NCBI GenBank assembly: GCA_031266095.1
Contig: JAISBR010000073.1
Location: forward strand, 1-20,598
Direction: 5' to 3'
Origin: Treponema sp.
GTDB lineage: Bacteria; Spirochaetota; Spirochaetia; Treponematales; Breznakiellaceae
DNA: 20,598 bases
Shown here: positions 1-8,784 of the stretch, in pieces
Numbering within the stretch: the first letter of the stretch is position 1
How the letters are laid out: the number at the start of each line of letters is the position of its first letter
The notes under the pieces: generated by a model
Database searches by the model: none
What the model was told of the DNA's origin: nothing
Seen by the model: the letters and a program-made list of their open reading frames with translations, nothing else
Program-made: the position numbers and the translations under genes

Positions 1-120
1 GCGGCCGGGGCGCCGGAAGAAGGGGGCGAAATTTGGTGGAAATACAGCAAATACCTGAACTATCACGGGGTTGAAGAACTGTATATCCCCCCCGAATCCC
101 TGCTGTTATTGGAAAGCTAA
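1..120 (+). CDS. 3' end of an unrecognised protein-coding gene (partial)
   Basis: The first frame is open from the left edge to a TAA at 118-120, giving the last 39 residues of a protein that begins outside the window. The tail has a distinctive aromatic cluster (EIWWKYSKY) followed by VEELYIPPES and a leucine run. I do not recognise the family. That it is a real gene end is supported by a bidirectional terminator-like hairpin just downstream and by a diverged copy of the same tail at 16733-16856, which keeps the same residues up to a frameshift. Function unknown. Confidence 0.7.
   Translation, partial: AAGAPEEGGEIWWKYSKYLNYHGVEELYIPPESLLLLES
27..55 (+). repeat. 29-bp exact direct repeat, copy 1 (second copy 16759-16787)
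   Basis: These 29 bases recur without a mismatch at 16759-16787 in the same orientation. Gapless but weaker similarity extends left to base 1 (16733 in copy 2). To the right the copies diverge after a one-base length difference. The repeat is part of a coding sequence encoding EIWWKYSKY, so it is a paralogous gene end rather than a mobile-element end. Confidence 0.85.
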
Positions 121-131
121 GGAAGCGTAAG

Positions 132-172
132 AAAACGCCGTTGAGCGTGCGCTAATTGGCATTGGCGTTTTT
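132..172. terminator. Bidirectional terminator between convergent genes
   Basis: AAAACGCC at 132-139 pairs with GGCGTTTT at 164-171, with a smaller AGCG/CGCT hairpin inside the loop. The stem is flanked by A-rich and T-rich arms, so on either strand it is followed by T residues. It lies between the stop of the partial gene (120) and the stop of the minus-strand response regulator (186), the expected place for a shared terminator. Confidence 0.75.
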
Positions 173-185
173 AATGCCGCTTTGT

Positions 186-1496
186 TCAAGGAGATTCCGT
201 GCCCTGCCGGGCCCTGGACTGATATTCCGAGGGGGTCAGGCCGGTACGGCGGTGGAAAACTCTGGTAAAATAAAAGGCGTTTTCAAAGCCCAATTTATAG
301 GAAATTTCGTTTATCCGGTACTTGTTTTCCCGGAGAAGCCCGCAGGCCAGATCAATTTTTGCTTCGTTGATAAAATCCACCAGGTTTTGTTTACATTCCC
401 GCCGGAACAGGGTGGAAAGATACCCCGGCGAGATGCAGACGTATTCCGCCACTTCATGAAGCATAATCCGCTTTTCCACATTATCCAGAATATACTGCCG
501 GGCTTTTTTGACGGCCTCCGAGTGGGACTCCCGGTCGGTCAGACGGTACTGCTGCTTTATGCGGGACAAGCGCCGGGCGGGACTTTCCGAAAAATCTGCG
601 GTTTCGTAAAACCCGCAGGCCAGTACCTCCACTCCCAGCCGGGTAATCTGGCCTGAAATTTTTATAAACCGTTCCCGGAACCGGGCAAGGCTGGATTCCC
701 AGGATTCAGGGTTTACCTTCCCAGCGTTTGTTACGTTGTTTTTGGAAGAATCTTCCCCCCAGACAAAGAGTAAAAAGCTATCGGCAGCGCCGGAACCGGC
801 GCTGGAATGGGGAAGCAGGAGAAACCGGGGAAAAAAGGACGAACATAAGCGTTCCGCAATTTCCAGCTCCCACTCAAGGATTTTTCGTCGTTCCTCCGGG
901 GAAATATCAGGGTATTCAGGCAGGACCGCGAAATTCAGGGGGATGAACGCAAAGGCAAACCGGGTAAGCATACCTTCCGCGGCCAGCAGTCCGGTCTCCT
1001 CCGGCGGCAAAGGGGCATCGGTCTCCATGAGCCGTGTTACGGCACTCCGGATTTGGGTCTGACGCTGCCTGGCCCGGAGGTAGTCATCCGCCTCTTCAAC
1101 GCGGTGCAGCTTATTCCGGTTTTTCAGTTCGTTTATAGCCCGCTTCAGGGCCTTTTCCAGAATCTCAGCTTCCAGATTGCTTTTTACCAAATATTCCACC
1201 GCCCGGTAACGAAGAGCTTCCCGGGCAAACTCAAATTCTTCCTGGTTGGTGAGCATGATAAACACCGTACCGGCGAATTCCGTATCCGCCTGTTTCAAGA
1301 GGTCCAGCCCGGAAAGGCCGGGCATGGCAATATCGCAGATTACAATATCGGGCCGCACTTTCACCAGTTTTTCCAGGGCCTCCTGGCCGTTGGAAGCGAT
1401 CCCCGCCACCAGGGAACCATTTTTTTCCCAGTCAATGAGGCGTTTTATCCCCGAAAGCACGAGGGGTTCATCATCCACCAGCAAAATCCGGTACAT
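186..1496 (-). CDS. AraC-family response regulator (YesN-type)
   Basis: DNA-binding half of a two-component system, 436 residues. An N-terminal receiver domain (about 1-120) shows the acidic pocket D8/D9/E10, the phospho-acceptor D55 in ICDIAMPG, T83 and K105 of EYLVKS. A variable middle region follows. The C-terminus (about 335-432) is a double helix-turn-helix AraC domain with signature-like ISYKLGFENAFYFTRVFHRR and TGLTPSEYQ. The start at 1496 is preferred over the upstream in-frame start at 1532: GAGGAG lies about 6 bases upstream and the receiver begins at once with MYRILLVDDEP. It follows the kinase gene by 57 bp on the same strand, so the two are probably co-transcribed. YesN-type regulators usually control nearby carbohydrate transport and hydrolase genes; here the divergent lipoprotein unit and the ABC/GH2 operon are the likely targets (inference). 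Confidence 0.93.
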   Translation of the reverse strand: MYRILLVDDEPLVLSGIKRLIDWEKNGSLVAGIASNGQEALEKLVKVRPDIVICDIAMPGLSGLDLLKQADTEFAGTVFIMLTNQEEFEFAREALRYRAVEYLVKSNLEAEILEKALKRAINELKNRNKLHRVEEADDYLRARQRQTQIRSAVTRLMETDAPLPPEETGLLAAEGMLTRFAFAFIPLNFAVLPEYPDISPEERRKILEWELEIAERLCSSFFPRFLLLPHSSAGSGAADSFLLFVWGEDSSKNNVTNAGKVNPESWESSLARFRERFIKISGQITRLGVEVLACGFYETADFSESPARRLSRIKQQYRLTDRESHSEAVKKARQYILDNVEKRIMLHEVAEYVCISPGYLSTLFRRECKQNLVDFINEAKIDLACGLLRENKYRINEISYKLGFENAFYFTRVFHRRTGLTPSEYQSRARQGTESP

Positions 1497-1553
1497 ACAA
1501 AGCTCCTCTCCTGTGGACACGCTGAAAGGCATCGGGTTTCTTCCATCGTGTCC

Positions 1554-3332
1554 CTAACGTTCCGCTAATATTTTCACCCTTACCCGGGTAAATGCTCCTT
1601 CTTTGCTTTCAAAAAAAAGGCCGCAGGACTCGCCGTAAAGCAGCTTCAGCCGCTCGTCCACATTGACAATGCCGATGTTGTTTAATGAAGGGCTGCCCCG
1701 TTCTTTTGCCCGGTTCTGGATTTTGATATTCCCCAGTTGTTCCCGGCTCATGCCGATGCCCGTATCCTCCACGGTAATGTCAAGATACTCCCCTTCCCCG
1801 ACAGCGTTCAGGGTGATGATGCCGAATCTGCCGGAAGGTTCGATCCCGTGAAGGATGGCGTTTTCCACCAGAGGCTGCAGGGTGAGTTTGGGGATCCGGC
1901 AATTCAGGAATGTTTCGGGTATCCGGTTTACCACTTCAAAGCTCCCCATAAAACGGACGGACATGAGCTTGGTGTAATCTTCCAGAATCCGCAGTTCTTC
2001 GGCCAGGGTGATTTTGGCGTCTCCACCGGTATCGGGCCGGGCGATGCTCCGCAGGAGATTTATGAGGCGGCGGGTAATACCGGCAATGGCGGGGTTATTC
2101 TGAATTTTTGCCATCCACTGGATCGAGTCCAGCGTGTTATAGAGAAAATGGGGATTGATTTGAGTCTGCAAGAGGGCGATTTCGGCGTTTTTCTGTTCCC
2201 GGTAATGCTCTTCCATCTTAGCCAAAAAAAGCCTGATACTGCCGGACATCTCGTTTACCGTCCGGCCAATAAGGCCGATTTCATCCCCCGGTTTTTCTAT
2301 TTCAGGATCTTCGGAAAAATCCTTGTCCTCTGAAATTTTGTGGATCCGGTTGATAAGAATTTGAATTGGCCGGGTGAGAAAGGCCGACAGGGTCAGGCCC
2401 AGGGCGGCGGCGGCAAAGAGGGACATCAAAACCGCCGCCAGCACGGTATAGAGGATTTGCCGGTCGTCCACCGCAAGCCTGGTTACGTCCATCTGATTGT
2501 AGAGGACTAGGGCGCCGCCTTCCAGAGCTAACTGGTCAAGCCGGTAGCTCTGTCTTCCCTGGCGGAACCGGTAGGGGAAAGACACGTCCGCCGGAACATG
2601 CCCCAGACTTTCCGCATGGGCTTTTATAAGCCGTGGTTTATCCTGAAGGATCACTTCTCCGGTTTCGGGAACCTGGGCAAAAACTCCCGGCGAAACGCTG
2701 TACTCCCGGAACACGGCGGTAATGATGTCAAGTCCCGCTTCCACATAAAGATAACCCCCGGGGCTGTTATAGTAGGCGCCTCTGACCCGAAGCAGAACAC
2801 TGTAACTGTCCCGCCGGTTCTCCGGGCTGATAGAATGGCCAAAGCCGTTTGCCCTGGGCAGCTTTTCCATGATAAACCGGCTGTACAGGGGCAGTTCCTG
2901 GATATTATCCAAATCTGAATAATCGCCGCCCTGCCTGCTCATGGCCTGCACAAAGAGGCCCTGGTTATCAAAAAGAATCAGTTTATCGATATAAGCGTTT
3001 ATTGGATTTGCCTGCAAAAAAGCGTTAAGCTGGGCCTGGGCATTCAGGGAATCCCGAATAAACTCCTGTCCTGCCCGTTCCTGCCGGGACACCGCCTGAG
3101 ATACCGCCGGGTTGTTGGCGCATACCATCGCCAGGGAAAACACGTCCGCCAGATTCTGCGTTATCTGAATCCGCACGGCCTCCAGGTGTGCCCGGTCCAG
3201 CCGTTCTCCCTTTTGGGATACCGCATCCAGAAGGTATATATACAAAAACACATTGCCAATTATTCCTATAAGCAATATGTAGATAACCACGGGAAAAATA
3301 ATTTTGAACCGCAATGTCCAATTTTTTAACAT
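1554..3332 (-). CDS. Sensor histidine kinase (YesM/LytS-type, HisKA_5-like)
   Basis: Inner-membrane sensor kinase of 592 residues. Hydrophobic segments at about 11-35 and 294-320 bracket an extracytoplasmic sensor region of roughly 255 residues, probably a Cache-like ligand-binding domain. A HAMP linker follows (about 317-370, with GDEIG near 349-353). The phospho-acceptor is H395 in QINPHFLYNTLDSIQW, the hallmark of the YesM/LytS class. The ATPase domain shows the N box PLVENAILHG (N491) and the G1 box DTGIGM (523-528). It is the first gene of the pair and its partner regulator lies immediately downstream. The ATG at 3332 has only AGGTGA directly before it, an unusually short spacing; a good promoter candidate at 3339-3367 would start transcription at or very near this ATG. 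The ligand cannot be read from the sequence; context suggests a sugar. Confidence 0.94.
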   Translation of the reverse strand: MLKNWTLRFKIIFPVVIYILLIGIIGNVFLYIYLLDAVSQKGERLDRAHLEAVRIQITQNLADVFSLAMVCANNPAVSQAVSRQERAGQEFIRDSLNAQAQLNAFLQANPINAYIDKLILFDNQGLFVQAMSRQGGDYSDLDNIQELPLYSRFIMEKLPRANGFGHSISPENRRDSYSVLLRVRGAYYNSPGGYLYVEAGLDIITAVFREYSVSPGVFAQVPETGEVILQDKPRLIKAHAESLGHVPADVSFPYRFRQGRQSYRLDQLALEGGALVLYNQMDVTRLAVDDRQILYTVLAAVLMSLFAAAALGLTLSAFLTRPIQILINRIHKISEDKDFSEDPEIEKPGDEIGLIGRTVNEMSGSIRLFLAKMEEHYREQKNAEIALLQTQINPHFLYNTLDSIQWMAKIQNNPAIAGITRRLINLLRSIARPDTGGDAKITLAEELRILEDYTKLMSVRFMGSFEVVNRIPETFLNCRIPKLTLQPLVENAILHGIEPSGRFGIITLNAVGEGEYLDITVEDTGIGMSREQLGNIKIQNRAKERGSPSLNNIGIVNVDERLKLLYGESCGLFFESKEGAFTRVRVKILAER

Positions 3333-3338
3333 TCACCT

Positions 3339-3367
3339 ATTATACATCAAATTAGAATATATGCAAA
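3339..3367 (-). promoter_or_regulatory. Sigma70-like promoter candidate for the kinase/regulator operon
   Basis: On the minus strand TTTGCA (3362-3367) and a perfect TATAAT (3339-3344) are separated by 17 bases. The predicted transcript start falls at about 3332, the first base of the kinase ATG, so the message could be leaderless or nearly so. Seen by eye only. Confidence 0.55.
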
Positions 3368-3368
3368 C

Positions 3369-3397
3369 AAAAATTACACCCACAAAAAATTACGCCC
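3369..3397. promoter_or_regulatory. Direct repeat in the divergent intergenic region, possible regulator site
   Basis: AAAAATTACACCC at 3369-3381 is repeated as AAAAATTACGCCC at 3385-3397, one mismatch, period 16 bp. It sits between the divergent kinase and lipoprotein genes, just upstream of the kinase -35. AraC-type regulators often bind tandem direct repeats, so this is a candidate site for the YesN-type regulator; no binding evidence. Nearby at 3502-3514 is a 13-bp palindrome, AAACAATTTGTTT. I saw no convincing -35/-10 pair for the plus-strand lipoprotein gene. Confidence 0.4.
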
Positions 3398-3547
3398 TCC
3401 TTGTTAGAATATTGTACTACAGATTTCGAAAAAAGTGCATTTTAATCCCGTAAAAGCCAGATATTATTGGTAATAAATAAATGGCGAAAAAATTTTTGTC
3501 AAAACAATTTGTTTCCCGGGAAAAATACCATCAGAAGGAGACTTTTT

Positions 3548-6376
3548 ATGAAAAGAAAAACATGGTTTTTAGGTAACGTAATTTTGATTCTTGCGTTATC
3601 GCTGAACTTTCCGGGATGTTCCCAGCCGATGGATCCCGGCGTCCCGGAGGACATGATATATCGTATCAGTCTGGACCGGGAGACCTATACCGTATATACC
3701 CCCACTGGCCCGGAATTTGATCCTCCCGGCCTCCTGGAAATAATCGTAACCAACACGGGGAATCAACTTTTGGAAGATTTGGCTGTGGTCCTGGACGGGG
3801 TTGACCGGCAGCAATTCGGCGTTTCCCCGGCCCTTATACCCAGCCTGGCTCCCGGGGAATCCGCGGCCGTTACGGTCTCCTTTCCCCAGGATGATCCCCT
3901 GGCGGCCCTGGTCTACACTGCGGATATTCTGGTCGGCAATGGCAGCGCGGCCCGGAAACTGCCGCTTACCTACGGCGTATTTAACTTGACTCCGGCGCTG
4001 GTGGATATAGACCCGCCCCTCCTCCAGGTTGATTATGAAGGACATACCGCCGCCGCGGTCAGTACCGCCGACACGGACAAGGGGGCGGGCAGCCTCTGGT
4101 TCACGGGGAATACCGCAGTGGCCGTCATTGACGGAGAGACCGGCGCGCTGACTGTAACCGGCGCCGGTGAAACTACCGTCGGATTTATTGTTTCTGAAAA
4201 CCCGCTCCAGATAAAAGGTCAGAAGGTGACGGTTTATCCCCCGGTAAAAACCCTGCGGCCCGAATACCCCCTCGTTGAGGGAAGTCTTGCGCGGCCTTCC
4301 GGGGGAACGGCGATACCGCTGAATCTCGTGGATATTCAAGGGGCCGCGGCGGGGGATGCTCTTGTTTTCACCAAAACCGGCGGTGATGGCGTTATTTCCG
4401 CTTTTGACGCGGATACCGGGGAATTGACCTTTTCAGGGACTGAGCCGGCCTCCGCAGACCTGAGCGTTGGGTTGTCGGTTGTAAAAGCCGTACCGGAAGG
4501 CTCCCTGCCGGTTTACCAGGGGGTGAACGCCTTTACCGCAAAAATCGGCCCGGCCTCCGCGGCGCTTATGCTGAGCGCGGAAACAATCAACGGGCCCGAA
4601 GACCTCTGGTCCACGGTGATTAGGATAACTTTTAGCGACAATGTGGACGCCGGGGCGGGAGACGTCAAAAACGGCTTTACGATAACCAGAAATGGAACTC
4701 TCCTTACCATACTCACAGCGGCTATTAACGGCGCTACGATAAGTTTTGATTTGGATCCGGCTGATCCGGTAGTTTTCGGCGACGTCCTAAGCGTATCCTA
4801 TAATTCCGGCACGGGGACTATAAGCAGCGCCGGTACTCCGGCGGCAAGTTTCAGCGCCCGGCCGGTAACCAATAGCCTGCCGGATCTGGCCCCCTGGCTA
4901 GTGAGGGCCGTGGTGGAAGCCGCAAGTCCCCAGACTCTGCAGGTGGTTTTCAACGAACCGGTAACGTCCCCGGACCTTTCCAAATTCCGGGTCAAGGCAA
5001 ACAGCATGCCCAGGGCGGATATCGCCAACTCTTTACAGGGGGAGACCGCGCCCATTATGGATTATGGCAGCGCCGTAAGAACGGTCTCCGGCGCGGTTTC
5101 AGCTGGTGGCGATGACAGAGCCTGGAATCTGACCATGAGCGCCCCTGCGGCCTATGGAGAGATTCTGATCTTGTCCACTACCGAATCCGGCGCGATGAAA
5201 GACAAAGCTCTTTCCCCCAATGATCTTCCGCAAATTCCCCAATTTATCATAAAGAATGGGATACGGCGGCAGAAAGCTCCCTATGAGGCGGAAGCGGGAT
5301 TCTACCGGAACGGGGTGAAGGTTGATTCTGTTGACAACGGCGATGGCGATGATCTGTATCGAAACGTCATAAGCCATCTTACCAGTTCAGGTAACTATCC
5401 GCAGGCCAATGAGGTATTAACCATTGTTCTTGACAGCGATCAAACTTATACGGGGTCCCTCAACTTTACTACCACCCATATTCCCGCAAGTTTAATCGGC
5501 GGGGAAATCAGGCTTATCGTCACCACCAAAACCGGCAATACCCAGGATTATGTTATCACCGTTACCGGAAACGGCGCGGGGATCGTTGCCAGAAACGGCC
5601 TTACCGTTATTATTGATGAGCATGTCGTCTTTGACCACAACAATGCCAATAACAATAACGCCTTAATCGTGGTGAACGATGGCGGCAAGCTCATCCTGGA
5701 CGGCGGCGAAATCCGGAATAACGTCAATACTAATACCACGGAACGGGCTGGGGGCCTGCGTATGGGCGGCGGCAATTATGGCGCCCATTTCATCATGAAC
5801 AGCGGAAAAATCACCAATAACCAGGTGTCAGCCAGCGGGAATGATACCACTACCAATCATGGGGGCGCGGGCGGGATTTATATCCAGCAATACGGCGTTT
5901 TTGTCATGCACGGCGGGGAAATTTCGAACAATACCCTGAACCTGACCGGGACGGTCGCTACTCCCAAGGCCGGGGCTGTTTCGGTACGGTATTCAAATAA
6001 CCAATATCACGCCAACGCTTCGATCTTCATCACCGGCGGGGAAATTTTCGGCAACAAGGTACTCGGCGCAAAGAATGTGGTCAGCGCCGGCGCCATATAC
6101 ACCAACGGCGCGTTTCAGAAAACCGGCGGTACGATTTACGGCCCCGATGCGGTGGATACACAGAAAAAAAATTATTCGGAATATACCGGAACCGTAAACG
6201 CGGGGGTAGTGGTTATTGGGAATACTGTTAACGCAAACCCGGCGCTTTCCGCGGTAACAAAACGTGATGCTACCGCTGGCCCGGATCTGGTGCTCCTGGC
6301 CGACAGTTATAAAACAGCCAATGGTTCTGCCGGTGTCAATACCGTACCCAACTGGGCGATGAATTTCTGGGATTAA
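3548..6376 (+). CDS. Large modular surface lipoprotein: Ig-like modules plus C-terminal beta-helix
   Basis: Predicted lipoprotein of 942 residues. The start at 3548 is chosen over the upstream start at 3467 because AGAAGGAG lies about 7 bases ahead and the N-terminus is then a signal peptide ending FPGC, with Cys24 as the lipidation site. Visible modules: a CARDB/ASPM-like fold (about 65-138, with VTNTGNQLLEDLAVVLDG), a Big-2-like segment (about 155-222), SwmB-like Ig modules (about 336-437 and 447-570) and a repetitive tail (about 675-874). The tail is rich in GGEIxxN turns (LDGGEIRNN, MHGGEISNN, ITGGEIFGN), typical of a right-handed parallel beta-helix. No catalytic residues are evident, so binding or scaffolding is as likely as hydrolysis. 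It is first of three plus-strand genes divergent from the kinase, suggesting a surface role in glycan capture. Module names are by eye. Confidence 0.85.
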   Translation: MKRKTWFLGNVILILALSLNFPGCSQPMDPGVPEDMIYRISLDRETYTVYTPTGPEFDPPGLLEIIVTNTGNQLLEDLAVVLDGVDRQQFGVSPALIPSLAPGESAAVTVSFPQDDPLAALVYTADILVGNGSAARKLPLTYGVFNLTPALVDIDPPLLQVDYEGHTAAAVSTADTDKGAGSLWFTGNTAVAVIDGETGALTVTGAGETTVGFIVSENPLQIKGQKVTVYPPVKTLRPEYPLVEGSLARPSGGTAIPLNLVDIQGAAAGDALVFTKTGGDGVISAFDADTGELTFSGTEPASADLSVGLSVVKAVPEGSLPVYQGVNAFTAKIGPASAALMLSAETINGPEDLWSTVIRITFSDNVDAGAGDVKNGFTITRNGTLLTILTAAINGATISFDLDPADPVVFGDVLSVSYNSGTGTISSAGTPAASFSARPVTNSLPDLAPWLVRAVVEAASPQTLQVVFNEPVTSPDLSKFRVKANSMPRADIANSLQGETAPIMDYGSAVRTVSGAVSAGGDDRAWNLTMSAPAAYGEILILSTTESGAMKDKALSPNDLPQIPQFIIKNGIRRQKAPYEAEAGFYRNGVKVDSVDNGDGDDLYRNVISHLTSSGNYPQANEVLTIVLDSDQTYTGSLNFTTTHIPASLIGGEIRLIVTTKTGNTQDYVITVTGNGAGIVARNGLTVIIDEHVVFDHNNANNNNALIVVNDGGKLILDGGEIRNNVNTNTTERAGGLRMGGGNYGAHFIMNSGKITNNQVSASGNDTTTNHGGAGGIYIQQYGVFVMHGGEISNNTLNLTGTVATPKAGAVSVRYSNNQYHANASIFITGGEIFGNKVLGAKNVVSAGAIYTNGAFQKTGGTIYGPDAVDTQKKNYSEYTGTVNAGVVVIGNTVNANPALSAVTKRDATAGPDLVLLADSYKTANGSAGVNTVPNWAMNFWD

Positions 6377-6379
6377 GGC

Positions 6380-6446
6380 TTAACCGCGGGCCTTGCGGGT
6401 TCGCGGTTAAAAAACACCAAAGCTCAAGGCGGTTATCGCCGCCTTG
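6380..6446 (+). other. Twin hairpins in the spacer between the two lipoprotein genes
   Basis: Two perfect stems lie back to back: TTAACCGCG (6380-6388) with CGCGGTTAA (6402-6410), then CAAGGCGG (6425-6432) with CCGCCTTG (6439-6446). Neither is followed by a T-tract on the plus strand, so they do not look like ordinary intrinsic terminators. They may be mRNA stabilisers, processing sites or partial terminators inside the operon. Confidence 0.6.
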
Positions 6447-6470
6447 GGTAAAACTGCACGAGGAGTGTAT

Positions 6471-8762
6471 ATGTTGTTGAAGAAAAATAAACCGCAAATG
6501 TTTTTGGCAGTATTTTTTATGGCGGCTGCCCTGACATTCATCACCGGTTGTGAAAAGATTGTCGATTCCCTCCAGCCCAACGTGGTGAACGATACCGGCG
6601 GCCTGAGCGATGAGGAGCTTGACAGTCTGCTCAATCCCGGCGGCTCCGGCGATACGATTTTTGATCCCATCGAGATAGCCGATCCCTCGGGTAAAACCTA
6701 TATTCTGGCCCCCGGAACGGGAACGCTGAAATCTCAGGGCCGGGCCATCGGGACAGGAACCGCCACCTATTATCTTGATTTTGAAAATGGCGATGACGCC
6801 AATAATGGCCTCAGTCCCCTGAACCCCTGGAAGTCCTTCAAAAACGTCAACGCTACAACTTTCAGGCCGGGGGATCATATTCTTTTGGAGGCGGACAGCA
6901 TCTGGAACGGTGAATCCGTTACCCTTGAGAATAAAGACACCCTCCTGGACAGCGGCCGGGCCGGTATCTTGTATCCCAAGGGGAACGGCGCAAACGGGAA
7001 GCCCATTGTTATTGATCTTTATGATATCGACGATTTTGACGCCCAGAAACCCGCCGTTTATTTGAGCGCCAACAAGCGGCCTCTTATCAACGGGAATGGT
7101 ACGCCTTCTACCGGCTCCGACCCCTACCATGTGTCCGGCGCCATCCACCTGATGGACCAGCACCATTGGGAAATTTACAATATCGAATGTACCAATACCT
7201 TCGACAACTTCCTCACCGAACCCAATCACTGGTACAAAAAAGAGGTTCGTAAGATGCTTTCCGGCATTTTGATTACCGGTACCATCAATACCATAAACCG
7301 CCCGGAATATAAGCATGTCGTGGTCAAAAATTGTTATGTCCACGATGTTCAGTCCGAAAATACCAACAATGGGGCCAGTGCTTATACTTCAGATTATTTT
7401 ACCGGCGCCACCCATACCGCGTCAAATGTACTCAAAGTAGTCGGGGGGATCATCATCGGGGGGAACCTCAAGGCCACCCCCGATGGAGTGGCATCCCAAA
7501 GCCGGTATTACGGTTATGATGACGTACTGTTGGAGGGGAACATCGTCAGGAAAGTCGGCCTGGAGGGGCTCAGGACCAAGTCCGAAGGAAACAGCAGTAC
7601 TACGGCGAGCCCTTTCAAGAACGTTGTTATCCGGGGGAACTATATTGAGTATATTGCCGGGGACGGCATTGTCCTTTCGGACGTTCAATCCGGCGGCCTG
7701 GTGGAAAGCAATATCATTAAAGACTCCTGCGCGGCCCCGAATCTGGGGACCGCCAATTACGCGGGGGTCTGGGCCTGGTACGCCCGGACCGACTGCCTTT
7801 TCCAGTACAACGAGTGTTACGGAACCGTCTACGGCTACCAGGACGGTGAAGCCTGGGATATTGACAATAACTGCCAGAATGTGGTCTACCAGTACAACTA
7901 CAGCCACCATAACGCCGGGGGTGTTATCCTCTTTATGAATTCAGGGGTCAGTGGCAGCGTGTTCCGCTATAACATCAGCGCCAACGACGGGGGAAGTACC
8001 CGGTATATGGCAAATGTTACCAATGGGGTCGATCCCACTGCCAATTCGTATACGGCATGGTCAGGGGGTCAGACCCTTTTCCATTACACGCCGACGAATA
8101 CTAGCGCCAATGCCTTGATACCTCTCATTTATAACAATACGTTTTATATGGGAGACGGTGTTACCTGCGGTGTTTTTGGACACAACGCCACCACTGCGGT
8201 AAACAAGTATGTGCGGTTTTATAACAATATCCTCCTCAAGGTTGGGGCGGGTACGGTTTATTTGTCCTACGGCCACAGCGGAAGTGGCAATCCGGGGCGC
8301 ATATTCAATCCGGCGGGTTTCAAGAAAAACCTCCTCTGGGGCTATGAAACAGACCAGAATACCGGTGATCAGAGCAAATTCAGTAACGGCGATGGCGCTA
8401 CGATAGCGGAACTTTGCTCGCCTACATACGAAAATATCTGGCAGAATCCGGGGCTGAAAATCCAGGACCCCGCCAATGTTACGGCCCTCAGAACTCAGCG
8501 GGATGACGGGTTCCCTGAAAGTTCCTATACCGACCCGGAGGCCCTGGCGGCTTTTACCGGTAAAGAACGGCTTCGTAGCAGGGCGGGGATCTTCAGTCCT
8601 GCGGCTGCCACGTCCCCGGTTATAAACGCCGGTATGGAAATTCCCATTGGCGCCAGCAGTTTGGACGGCGCATGGAACAACCGGGACTTTACCGGGGATT
8701 TCTTTGACCGGGCCGTCAACAAAGCAAGTCCGCCCATCGGCGCTGCCTCGGCGCCCTACTGA
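6471..8762 (+). CDS. Right-handed beta-helix lipoprotein, possible polysaccharide lyase or hydrolase
   Basis: Predicted lipoprotein of 763 residues. GAGGAG lies 5 bases before the ATG at 6471, and the signal peptide ends LTFITGC with Cys27 as lipidation site; this start is preferred over a TTG at 6444. After a linker, the segment near residue 100 (YYLDFENGDDANNGLSP) and WKSFKNVN are typical of the N-cap of beta-helix carbohydrate-active proteins. A long run of short parallel beta-helix coils follows (VVIRGNYIEYIAGDGI, LVESNIIKDS, LFQYNECYG, VYQYNYSHHNAGG). The end, DFTGDFF then PPIGAA, matches the usual tail of secreted beta-helix lyases/hydrolases. I cannot assign a CAZy family or catalytic residues. 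It lies 94 bp after the modular lipoprotein and before the barrel gene, so the three products may form an outer-membrane glycan-capturing unit. Confidence 0.85.
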   Translation: MLLKKNKPQMFLAVFFMAAALTFITGCEKIVDSLQPNVVNDTGGLSDEELDSLLNPGGSGDTIFDPIEIADPSGKTYILAPGTGTLKSQGRAIGTGTATYYLDFENGDDANNGLSPLNPWKSFKNVNATTFRPGDHILLEADSIWNGESVTLENKDTLLDSGRAGILYPKGNGANGKPIVIDLYDIDDFDAQKPAVYLSANKRPLINGNGTPSTGSDPYHVSGAIHLMDQHHWEIYNIECTNTFDNFLTEPNHWYKKEVRKMLSGILITGTINTINRPEYKHVVVKNCYVHDVQSENTNNGASAYTSDYFTGATHTASNVLKVVGGIIIGGNLKATPDGVASQSRYYGYDDVLLEGNIVRKVGLEGLRTKSEGNSSTTASPFKNVVIRGNYIEYIAGDGIVLSDVQSGGLVESNIIKDSCAAPNLGTANYAGVWAWYARTDCLFQYNECYGTVYGYQDGEAWDIDNNCQNVVYQYNYSHHNAGGVILFMNSGVSGSVFRYNISANDGGSTRYMANVTNGVDPTANSYTAWSGGQTLFHYTPTNTSANALIPLIYNNTFYMGDGVTCGVFGHNATTAVNKYVRFYNNILLKVGAGTVYLSYGHSGSGNPGRIFNPAGFKKNLLWGYETDQNTGDQSKFSNGDGATIAELCSPTYENIWQNPGLKIQDPANVTALRTQRDDGFPESSYTDPEALAAFTGKERLRSRAGIFSPAAATSPVINAGMEIPIGASSLDGAWNNRDFTGDFFDRAVNKASPPIGAASAPY

Positions 8763-8784
8763 TCACGGGCAGGTAAAATTGTCC

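Noticed and set aside
3502..3514. AAACAATTTGTTT palindrome as a catabolite-control operator
   Set aside because: It lacks the G/C core of CcpA/LacI-type sites and AT-rich palindromes arise often by chance in such spacers; kept only as a remark.
3596..4339. 247-codon minus-strand open frame opposite the modular lipoprotein
   Set aside because: No ribosome binding site or domain; shadow of the plus-strand gene.
6336..7343. 335-codon minus-strand open frame opposite the beta-helix lipoprotein
   Set aside because: Antisense to a lipoprotein gene with signal peptide and ribosome binding site. The translated product is low-complexity and the frame crosses a gene boundary.
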